Shown piece after piece: positions 1 through 5,074 of a DNA stretch of 5,074 nucleotides (positions are counted from its first letter, which is position 1; every line of letters begins with the position of its first letter). The stretch lies in the NCBI GenBank assembly GCA_001791715.1, contig MGFD01000052.1, positions 1 to 5,074 of the forward strand, written 5' to 3'. Source of the DNA: Candidatus Uhrbacteria bacterium RIFOXYB2_FULL_45_11. Lineage in GTDB: Bacteria; Patescibacteriota; Patescibacteriia; UBA9934; GWF2-40-263. The notes under the pieces are model-generated. The model was given only the letters and a program-made list of their open reading frames with translations, ran no database searches and was not told where the DNA came from. The translations under genes and the position numbers were made by a program.

Positions 1-123
1 GACGGACTCTCGGATTACGATGAGTTGTATGTGTATAAAACAAGTCCGTATTTGAAAGATTCTGATTCAGACAGCATGGAAGATAAAACAGAAGTGTTTG
101 CAGGAACAGATCCAAACTGTCCT
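1..123 (+). other. TSP3-type calcium-binding loops (domain)
   Basis: This stretch encodes one truncated and one complete acidic loop of the thrombospondin type 3 kind. The Gly/Ser positions of the two loops (G2 and S25) are 23 residues apart, a normal spacing for this repeat. The second loop keeps Asp/Glu at positions 20, 22, 24, 28 and 31 but has Ser in place of the turn Gly. It may be a degenerate terminal repeat. More copies are expected upstream of the window. Confidence 0.75.
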
Positions 124-456
124 GTGGGAAAAAATTGTGGCGCATTAGGAGAGGTTGCAAATACAACAGAAACATCCCCTCAAGGTATTTTGGGATCTGT
201 TCCGGGAAACGAAGGAATTTTGGAGTCCGGGCAACTTAAGTTCGGAAGTGCGGAAGATGTCCAGAAATTCTTTAAAGCAGCAACATCCCAAGAAATCCGT
301 TCGGCGCTGATTCAATCTGGTATGCCAAAAGCGGAAGTCGATAAAATTAGTGAGGAAGAACTGCAAAAATTATTTGAACAGGCCATAAGTCAGGCTTCTG
401 CAGAAGGACAATTCGATTCACTTACGACAGGTGGCGCAGGCACTCAAGGAAACTAA
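1..456 (+). CDS. TSP3-repeat (calcium-binding) surface protein, C-terminal part
   Basis: This is the 3' end of a gene whose start lies upstream. The frame is open from base 1 and ends at TAA 454-456, giving 151 visible residues. The first residues, DGLSDYDE, match the second half of a thrombospondin type 3 loop (DxDxDGxxDxxE). A second loop follows 23 residues later, D20-S-D22-S-D24-S-M-E-D28-K-T-E31, with Ser replacing the usual Gly. Such loops bind calcium and are typical of secreted proteins. C40 and C46 (CPVGKNC) may form a disulfide. A Gly/Thr/Ser-rich linker (about 47-82) leads to a helical segment (about 83-134) containing IRSALIQSGMPKAEVDKISE, then a Gly-rich tail. No membrane segment or sorting signal is visible. 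A TTG at 25 could be called as a start, but the TSP3 loop is already being read upstream of it, so the gene is truncated by the window edge. The next gene begins 65 bases downstream on the same strand. The precise function is unknown. Confidence 0.85.
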   Translation, partial: DGLSDYDELYVYKTSPYLKDSDSDSMEDKTEVFAGTDPNCPVGKNCGALGEVANTTETSPQGILGSVPGNEGILESGQLKFGSAEDVQKFFKAATSQEIRSALIQSGMPKAEVDKISEEELQKLFEQAISQASAEGQFDSLTTGGAGTQGN

Positions 457-470
457 ACTCGTGAAATTCC

Positions 471-505
471 ACCACCGCCTTTGGCGGGGTCCCGCAAAAG
501 GCGGG
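471..505 (+). repeat. Intergenic GC-rich inverted repeat / hairpin
   Basis: In the gap between the two genes, CCGCCTTT (475-482) is the exact reverse complement of AAAGGCGG (497-504). Inside it, GCGG (484-487) pairs with CCGC (492-495) around a GGTC loop, with a single G483/A496 mismatch. This gives a 12-pair imperfect stem centred at about 489.5. The same bases can instead fold into two smaller hairpins: CCGCC-TTT-GGCGG (475-487, extendable by ACC/GGT across a bulged A474) and CCCGC-AAAAG-GCGGG (491-505). The downstream bases are GAAAACAATAG, with no T-run, so it is not a standard Rho-independent terminator. It could be an mRNA-processing or attenuating hairpin between co-transcribed genes, or a member of a dispersed REP-like palindrome family. 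Confidence 0.7.
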
Positions 506-521
506 AAAACAATAGAATCGT

Positions 522-3500
522 ATGATGATCTATCCTTTCAAAAAAACCGGTAAAACCGGATCCGCCTCTCGCGGAAAAAAACAATGGATAAGCACTGGGC
601 TTCTTTTTGTTTTTTTGATGGGGATCATTTCAAGTGGGCTTGTGCTCGGAGTTCCAGCCCCTGCATTTGCTTCTGCAGCTGAAGCGGGTGTCATCGTTGC
701 TGCGGATGCGGCAAAAGGAGCGTGTACTCCAGCACTTCCTTGTCCCGCTGTAGGAGTCGCGGAAACCACAAAATCTCTTTGGGATCGAGTTATTACTCCA
801 TCGCTCAAAATGCTTGCGGTAAAAGCGCTTATTGATTTTGTTTCCTTTGCAAGTAATCGCATTGCGTATGAAGCGGCTGTGTATATTGCAAACGGAGGCC
901 CGGGGGAAGGGTCCATGTTTTATAATAAGAGTGCTTCGGATGGATTTACGAGTTTTAGAAGAGATCTTGCGGGACAAGCATTTGGAAACTTAAGTGATTT
1001 TACAAAAGAATCTTTTGGTTTGGATTTGTGTGTACCACAAGTTCCGCTCATTCGTTTGAATCTTCAGTTGAGCATTAAACAAAGTTACACCGTTCAAAAA
1101 CCAAAATGTGATTTTGCGTCTGTAAAAAGTCAGTGGCGTCAAATTGTATCTGATGCGTCTGCGCTGATTGATAACGATAAAAATGCCAGAGATGATTTTT
1201 TATTTAATAAATTAGCGGAAGGGTTAAGACCTGGGAATAATGAGTTAGGGGCATCTATCGGATTTTTGCAGCTCACAGATGAAAAAGCACAAAAAGAAGC
1301 TGAAATCAAAAAAGCAGAACAAATCGGATCTATTCCTATTGGTGGATTCACCAATGTAAAAGATTTGGTCACAGGGCAAACAAAAACACCTGCCTCCATT
1401 GTGGCAAAACAATTTGACGATCAGTTGAAAGCAGCAAAAGGAGATGAAAATAAAATTAAACCAACAGACGTTCTTGCGCATCCAGATGTTTGGTATGGGC
1501 TTTTAGGGATGTCTGTTTCAACGTTTACAAACACACTTACATCGCAATTATTTAATCGCGTGTATAAAGGATTGTTTTCCCCTCAGCCAGAAAATGAGGA
1601 TCCGTTTAAAATTGAATCCGTGGGTGGAAGTAACATAAATGCCATAAAAGCAGATCTTGGAGGAATTTTCACCGCAACACCTGTTGCAAATCCTCAATTT
1701 GATTTGCTTAGCGAGTTTGCTCAATGTACGCCAGACGGAACAGGAAATCGCGGACTTAACTCGTGTGTGATTGACGTAAGTGTTGTGTCTGCAATCAGTC
1801 GCGGGGGAAGTGCTGGTGCGCTTACGGTACAAGAAGCGATTGATCAAAAAGTACTGAACGGAGATTGGCCACTTATTTCTCCAAAAGATCAATCGGCAAA
1901 CAGTGATCGTCTGTGTTATACGTATGGTTTTTGTTATGCGAACCTCGTGAAGTTGCGCAAAGCTCGCATTGTGTCTATTGGTTGGGAACTTGCGGCAGAA
2001 AAAAATTCATTGAGTAATCCAGCGTCACTTAATAGTATTGTCGCGGGGTTTTATGATGAGAAATCCCCTTGGTATCACTTAATCGATCCAAATTGGGTGC
2101 TTAAAGCTCCGGAAACACAATGCCGTGCGTCTGTAAACGGAGAAATTCGTGTGAGTGCGCAGGCGGCAGGACGACAAAGCGTTTGTGCAGATGCACCAAC
2201 ATGTATTGGGGAAGATAGTACCGGAAAGTGTGTGCAAGGATTTGGGTATTGTGTGCAAGAAAAAAATATTTGGCGCGTAAAAGGCGATGAGTGTCCCGCT
2301 CAGTACGCCACGTGTTTAACATTTGCAAACACACATAGCGGAAAAACCGCATCGTATTTGTTGAACACGGTTGATAACGCAAACTGTACAAAACAAAATG
2401 CCGGATGTCTTTGGAATAAAACGCAAAAAGTGGCAGATGCGAAAGGAGTGTTTCAATGGTTTACAGGTTCGTCAGCCTATGACGTTGACGCAACCTCTAA
2501 TACGTTTCGTTTTGCTTCGTCATCTGCTGCCAACTATTCCTACCAAGATCGTTTGTACGTGACGCATGCCGCAAAACAGTGTGATCAAACGCAAGCTGGT
2601 TGTACGGAATTGAATCTGAAAAATGGTTCTCTTTCCTTGAATTTGGTTCAAAACGGAAGCCTTGAAAAAGATGAAGATAAAAATGGAAAACCAGATTCAT
2701 GGAGTGTAGAGGATGGTGGATTCGAATTGAATCAAAATGAGGCTGTTGATGGGTCTGTAAGTATTCATCCGATTGCTTTAAAGAAAATCAAACAACTTGT
2801 TTCTGTTGTACCGGGTGGTTTTTACACGTTTAGTTTATATACGGGTGTTTTCACAGGTCAGAGTGGATATGTAGAAGTGCAGATAGATCCACTGACAAGT
2901 ACAGGCGCTGCAACGAGCATCGCGGGTCTTTCATTTTCTTCATCAACGTGTTCCATTTTGGGATCTGGATATCGTCTTTCTGAAAACGGATCAACACCAA
3001 GCGTTTATTCTGGAGATGGATGGAAACGATTTGCGTGTACGTTTACGTTGCCACAGAATGCATCACAACTTCTCATTACTCTCGGAGGAGGTACTAATGT
3101 TAACGCAAGTTATGACGCCGTTAAGCTTGAATCCGGTGAGGTTGCTTCAAGTTTTGGAGATGGATATAACACTGCATCACCTGCAAAAACGTATTTAAAA
3201 ATTGCGCCAAGTTATCTTGGTTGTAAGGGATTAGAAAATGATCCTGCGGAGTGTTCTGATTACGCGCCTGTTTGTTCTGCACTTGATGTGGGATGTAATT
3301 TGTATGCACCAAAAGAATCAGGTCCGTCTGTTTCTGCGATCGCGTCCGCACTCGATGCCTGTCCGAATACGTGTGTAGGATACGATTCCTACAGACAAGA
3401 GGGAACAAAATATGAACCGGCAAAATTCCCTGTACACTTTATTGCCGATAAAGCGGGTGTTTGTTCTGCAAATGCGATTGGTTGTGATGGATTCACAAAA

Positions 3501-5074
3501 CTCGGAACAAACGGTGGAGAAACACAAGAGTATTACACAAATTTGCGTGCATGTTTAACACCAGAAATGGCAGATGGATCTCAGAATAAGACGTCTGCGA
3601 CATACTTTACATGGGAAGGATCAGATAATTCAGGTTTCCAATTGAAAACCTGGCAGTTGTTGCAATCCGATGTAAACGGATCTCCTTGTGTCAACTCAAG
3701 TCTTGAAAGCGAAAGTTCTGTAAAATGTGTAGAGACAAAAGTGCCGGTTCTCGCTGATTCGTCTTGTGATACACACATGGATATCTTCACAAATCCGGAT
3801 TGTCGCGAATTCTTTGATAACGATGGAGATATTCACTATCGTCTTTTCTCAAAAACGATCACGGTTGATTCTGCTTGTACGGCGTACAGAAAAAACACCT
3901 CAACGGCATCTGACTGTTCCGTTTCTGGCGGATTCTGGACTTCACAAGGATTCTGCCGATACTTTGGATTGCAAAAAGAATCGAAAGTTTGTTCTGTCTC
4001 AGAAAATGGATGTCGTGAATACACGGGTGGGGCAGGGCGTAATGCAACAACGATTTTGACGGAAGAGTTTGAGGGAGGAACAACAGGATTATTTGCCGCA
4101 ACCGCTTCTGCAACGGCTCAGCCAAGCAATGAATCTGTTTCTTCGGGTGGACACTCTGTGCGTGTGATTGCATCAAATAACGACACCGGAATGCAAACCA
4201 TTCCTACGGCGTTATCATCAAATCTTATAAAAGGAAAAGTTTACACCATGCAATTCTGGGCAAAGGGAACAGATACATTGTCTGCAGGATTTACAGAGAC
4301 AAATGGCACAAAGCATTATTTTGTAGAAAACATGCCGCTTTCAAACACATGGAGTGTGTTTACGGTGGGTCCAATGGATACAAGTGGGTTTGCAACGTTT
4401 GATAAAGACGCAAAATTATTCTTTACCACAAAATCCGGAAAAGAATTCTTTGTTGATAACATCACTCTGACGCAAGCAGCAGAAAACATTACGCGCATCA
4501 AAGATTCATGGGTCACTCCGGCTGTGTGTGATCAATCTCCAAGTGGAGCGGTTTCTCCGCAGTATTATTTGGGATGTAAGGCCTATACAGATCGAAAAGG
4601 AAAAGAGGAAAGTTATTATCAATTCACACGCGTTTGTTCTGAAAAAGCGATCGGTTGTTCCGCATACTACAATACATACAATTCAGAATCTGCTTACGCA
4701 CAAGTTACAAACGCACGATGTGTGAACTTGGGAGTTGCAGGAGTGCCAACAGGAACCCAGGTCGGAACGCTTCCGATCGGAAAAGCAGCGACAGGAAATG
4801 TTGCGTGTGTTGTTGGTGGAATCACGTACTGTACCATCAGCGCCGGACAAAATTATTGCGTCTTCTCATCAAAACAAGCATTTACCGATCCGTTGCCAAG
4901 TAACGCATCGTTTGGAATTGTGTATGGTCCGGAAACAGTTGTGACTCCACAAGATCAATCGATTTTCCTTGTGGATAATGGAAACGCTCAATGCGGCGAG
5001 GCCTTTAAAGGATGTCGTGAGGTTGGTGCCCCAACGTATGCGCAAGACTTAAAGACGGTCACAAAATTTGAATC
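522..5074 (+). CDS. Giant Cys-rich secreted protein with jelly-roll domains (partial)
   Basis: The frame is open from ATG 522 to the window end, giving 1517 complete codons and no stop, so the C-terminus is missing. TAG at 513-515 is in frame just upstream, so 522 is the earliest ATG; ATG 525 is an equally good alternative. No Shine-Dalgarno sequence is visible. Domains in order: signal peptide (1-50); helical region with amphipathic segment LKMLAVKALIDFVSFASNRI (about 95-114) and Lys/Glu-rich helix (about 253-268); Cys-rich core with PWYHLIDPNWVLKAP (516-530) and WRVKGDECP (584-592); jelly-roll 1 (about 705-882); Cys-rich linker (about 898-1165); jelly-roll 2 (about 1178-1318); further Cys-rich stretch to 1517. 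There are 49 Cys, including seven C-x5-G-C motifs. No membrane helix follows the signal peptide in the visible part. The family recalls large uncharacterised exported proteins of Patescibacteria. A surface adhesion or secretion-apparatus role is inference only. Confidence 0.9.
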   Translation, partial: MMIYPFKKTGKTGSASRGKKQWISTGLLFVFLMGIISSGLVLGVPAPAFASAAEAGVIVAADAAKGACTPALPCPAVGVAETTKSLWDRVITPSLKMLAVKALIDFVSFASNRIAYEAAVYIANGGPGEGSMFYNKSASDGFTSFRRDLAGQAFGNLSDFTKESFGLDLCVPQVPLIRLNLQLSIKQSYTVQKPKCDFASVKSQWRQIVSDASALIDNDKNARDDFLFNKLAEGLRPGNNELGASIGFLQLTDEKAQKEAEIKKAEQIGSIPIGGFTNVKDLVTGQTKTPASIVAKQFDDQLKAAKGDENKIKPTDVLAHPDVWYGLLGMSVSTFTNTLTSQLFNRVYKGLFSPQPENEDPFKIESVGGSNINAIKADLGGIFTATPVANPQFDLLSEFAQCTPDGTGNRGLNSCVIDVSVVSAISRGGSAGALTVQEAIDQKVLNGDWPLISPKDQSANSDRLCYTYGFCYANLVKLRKARIVSIGWELAAEKNSLSNPASLNSIVAGFYDEKSPWYHLIDPNWVLKAPETQCRASVNGEIRVSAQAAGRQSVCADAPTCIGEDSTGKCVQGFGYCVQEKNIWRVKGDECPAQYATCLTFANTHSGKTASYLLNTVDNANCTKQNAGCLWNKTQKVADAKGVFQWFTGSSAYDVDATSNTFRFASSSAANYSYQDRLYVTHAAKQCDQTQAGCTELNLKNGSLSLNLVQNGSLEKDEDKNGKPDSWSVEDGGFELNQNEAVDGSVSIHPIALKKIKQLVSVVPGGFYTFSLYTGVFTGQSGYVEVQIDPLTSTGAATSIAGLSFSSSTCSILGSGYRLSENGSTPSVYSGDGWKRFACTFTLPQNASQLLITLGGGTNVNASYDAVKLESGEVASSFGDGYNTASPAKTYLKIAPSYLGCKGLENDPAECSDYAPVCSALDVGCNLYAPKESGPSVSAIASALDACPNTCVGYDSYRQEGTKYEPAKFPVHFIADKAGVCSANAIGCDGFTKLGTNGGETQEYYTNLRACLTPEMADGSQNKTSATYFTWEGSDNSGFQLKTWQLLQSDVNGSPCVNSSLESESSVKCVETKVPVLADSSCDTHMDIFTNPDCREFFDNDGDIHYRLFSKTITVDSACTAYRKNTSTASDCSVSGGFWTSQGFCRYFGLQKESKVCSVSENGCREYTGGAGRNATTILTEEFEGGTTGLFAATASATAQPSNESVSSGGHSVRVIASNNDTGMQTIPTALSSNLIKGKVYTMQFWAKGTDTLSAGFTETNGTKHYFVENMPLSNTWSVFTVGPMDTSGFATFDKDAKLFFTTKSGKEFFVDNITLTQAAENITRIKDSWVTPAVCDQSPSGAVSPQYYLGCKAYTDRKGKEESYYQFTRVCSEKAIGCSAYYNTYNSESAYAQVTNARCVNLGVAGVPTGTQVGTLPIGKAATGNVACVVGGITYCTISAGQNYCVFSSKQAFTDPLPSNASFGIVYGPETVVTPQDQSIFLVDNGNAQCGEAFKGCREVGAPTYAQDLKTVTKFE
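543..560 (+). repeat. Tandem 9-base direct repeat in signal-peptide n-region
   Basis: AAAACCGGT (543-551) is followed directly by AAAACCGGA (552-560). They encode KTG-KTG at residues 8-13 of the giant protein. The two units differ only in their last base. This is probably a small slippage duplication in a region under loose constraint, since signal-peptide n-regions need only positive charge. Confidence 0.6.
561..575 (+). repeat. Short palindrome TCCGC-CTCTC-GCGGA inside the coding start
   Basis: TCCGC (561-565) is the reverse complement of GCGGA (571-575), with a five-base loop, followed by six further A residues. It lies 39 bases into the giant gene and encodes part of the basic n-region (SASRG). 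Its CCGCC...GCGG make-up resembles the intergenic hairpin at 475-504. It may be a related palindromic element taken into the coding sequence, or a structure affecting translation initiation. With a stem of only five pairs, chance is possible. Confidence 0.4.
1914..2408 (+). other. Cys-rich core region of the giant protein
   Basis: Residues 465-629 hold 11 cysteines (465, 471, 534, 555, 561, 570, 577, 591, 598, 622, 629) among aromatic-rich motifs: CYTYGFCY, PWYHLIDPNWVLKAP, GFGYC, WRVKGDECP and CLW. The dense Trp/Tyr/Cys pattern with little hydrophobic clustering suggests a small-domain, disulfide-stabilised fold outside the cytoplasm. I recall similar HLIDPNWVLKAP and WGYC...W...G..CP stretches in uncharacterised Patescibacteria proteins. 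I know of no named domain for it. Confidence 0.55.
2634..3167 (+). other. Jelly-roll / carbohydrate-binding-like domain 1
   Basis: Residues about 705-882 begin with LNLVQNGSLE and an acidic loop D717-E-D-K-N-G-K-P-D725 (DxDxNGxxD, calcium-loop-like), followed by SW. They continue with alternating beta-strand-like stretches (FYTFSLYTGVF, GYVEVQID, GWKRFACTFTLP, QLLITLGG) and close with YDAVKLESGEVASSF. The opening 'NGSFE...DGxPDxW' and closing 'D-x-V-x-L-E-x-G' patterns are hallmarks of CBM4/9-like and related galactose-binding-fold domains. C810 and C839 are its only cysteines and may pair. The ligand is unknown; it may bind glycans or simply serve as a structural spacer. Confidence 0.65.
3219..3296 (+). 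other. YLGCK Cys module, copy 1
   Basis: Residues 900-925 lie just after jelly-roll 1 and begin with the end of S-YLGCKGL. C901, C911, C918 and C925 follow, the last two forming a C-x5-G-C motif. A matching module (YYLGCKAY, C1352, then C1372/C1379) follows jelly-roll 2. This indicates that the jelly-roll plus Cys module has been duplicated as a unit. Confidence 0.55.
4053..4475 (+). other. Jelly-roll / carbohydrate-binding-like domain 2
   Basis: Residues about 1178-1318 start with ILTEEFEGGTTGLF and continue with SGGHSVRVIA, a common second strand in CBM-like folds. They contain the KGKVYTMQFWAKG strand with its Trp, then WSVFTVGP, and end with KEFFVDNITLTQ, the typical last strand (V-D-N-I-x-L). 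No cysteine occurs between C1164 and C1336, in contrast to the surrounding Cys-rich sequence, so this is a separate folded unit. Its order of strands parallels jelly-roll 1, although identity between the two looks low. Confidence 0.65.
4572..4658 (+). other. YLGCK Cys module, copy 2
   Basis: This module follows jelly-roll 2 and a linker with IKDSWVTPAVC (C1336). It runs from G1351-C1352 of YYLGCKAYTDRKGK to the C-x5-G-C motif C1372-C1379 (CSEKAIGC). The Cys1352-to-Cys1372 distance is 20 residues, against 17 in copy 1. The shared YLGCK start and C-x5-G-C end point to common descent with the module after jelly-roll 1. Confidence 0.55.

Larger units (their letters stand above)
522..671 (+). other. 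Signal peptide of the giant protein
   Basis: Residues 1-22 are basic (Lys at 7, 8, 11, 19, 20 and Arg17) and form the n-region. Residues 23-44 form a hydrophobic core (ISTGLLFVFLMGIISSGLVL and two more). Residues 48-50 read A-F-A, a good signal peptidase I site, with cleavage predicted between A50 and S51. Starting at the internal Met33 (618) would remove the basic region and half of the core, which supports the 522/525 start. The mature protein would be exported across the cytoplasmic membrane. Confidence 0.85.
2385..5015 (+). repeat. Seven-copy C-x5-G-C protein motif array
   Basis: The motif C-x5-G-C occurs at residues 622-629 (CTKQNAGC), 687-694 (CDQTQAGC), 918-925 (CSALDVGC), 981-988 (CSANAIGC), 1157-1164 (CSVSENGC), 1372-1379 (CSEKAIGC) and 1491-1498 (CGEAFKGC). 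The Cys-to-Cys distance is always seven and Gly always precedes the second Cys. In most copies the third residue after it is Y, F, L or V. The repeats lie outside both jelly-roll domains, singly or in pairs. Each is probably a local disulfide loop within a recurring small module. The span given runs from the first to the last copy and includes other domains. Confidence 0.85.

Noticed and set aside
25..456. A complete 143-residue gene starting at TTG 25
   Set aside because: The frame is open to base 1 and the upstream codons already encode a TSP3 loop (DGLSDYDE), so the gene extends beyond the window and TTG 25 is internal.
475..510. Rho-independent terminator between the two genes
   Set aside because: The stem is strong, but it is followed by GAAAACAATAG on the + strand and there is no T-run on either side, so a standard terminator is not supported.
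513..518. Promoter -10 box TAGAAT just before the giant gene
   Set aside because: It matches TATAAT at five of six bases, but no -35 box exists at suitable spacing (GC-rich hairpin there), and the site lies only four bases before the start codon.
813..902. Membrane helix in the N-terminal region (residues about 98-124)
   Set aside because: The stretch KALIDFVSFASNRIAYEAAVYIA is hydrophobic but interrupted by Lys, Asp, Asn, Arg and Glu at regular spacing. It reads better as an amphipathic helix.
530..4516. Minus-strand open frames of 60-130 codons, such as 530-916, 1548-1892 and 3859-4176
   Set aside because: All lie opposite the long continuous + strand frame, have low-complexity or unnatural compositions and no recognisable domains. 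They are antisense shadows of that coding sequence.
2371..4944. Short + strand frames inside the giant gene (for example 2371-2562, 3766-4059, 4528-4725)
   Set aside because: They are out-of-frame readings of the giant gene. The main frame has a signal peptide, coherent domains and no stops, whereas these show nothing recognisable.
1..5074. CRISPR array, tRNA, rRNA, insertion sequence or phage genes
   Set aside because: No regularly spaced DNA repeats, RNA-gene signatures, transposase motifs or terminal inverted repeats were seen; nearly all bases are accounted for by the two coding sequences.

Overview
The window holds parts of two genes on the + strand. Together they cover nearly all of it, leaving one 65-base gap. 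Both look like surface or exported proteins. The base composition is moderate and AT-leaning at third positions (about 45 of 49 Cys codons in the large gene are TGT, and Gly is often GGA). The first gene ends in a thrombospondin type 3 (TSP3) calcium-binding repeat. The second encodes a giant Cys-rich secreted protein with jelly-roll domains. From memory of the family, this pair most resembles loci of Candidatus Patescibacteria (Candidate Phyla Radiation). That assignment is an inference, because no marker gene is present. No in-frame TGA occurs in about 1,670 codons, which argues against the Gracilibacteria/Absconditabacteria code in which TGA is glycine.

Layout: 1-456 is the 3' end of a TSP3-repeat protein whose start lies upstream of the window. 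457-521 is the intergenic gap, carrying a strong GC-rich hairpin with no T-run after it. From 522 an open frame runs without a stop to the last base (1517 complete codons plus two bases), so the gene continues beyond the window. Its product starts with a signal peptide (cleavage predicted after residue 50). It continues with a mostly helical N-terminal region (about 85-400) and a Cys-rich core (about 400-700). Then come two beta-sandwich, carbohydrate-binding-like domains (about 705-882 and 1178-1318), separated and followed by Cys-rich stretches.

The clearest unexplained structure is a motif C-x5-G-C that recurs seven times with identical internal spacing (residues 622, 687, 918, 981, 1157, 1372, 1491). 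It sits around the jelly-roll domains. This suggests a modular, probably disulfide-stabilised extracellular protein built by duplication. Each jelly-roll is preceded by a C-x5-G-C-x-E variant and followed by a YLGCK-containing module.

The genes are co-oriented and closely spaced, so they are probably co-transcribed and act together at the cell surface. A link to a type IV secretion/pilus-like or attachment apparatus is plausible but cannot be shown from this window. All other open frames, including every minus-strand one, are shadows of these two genes.
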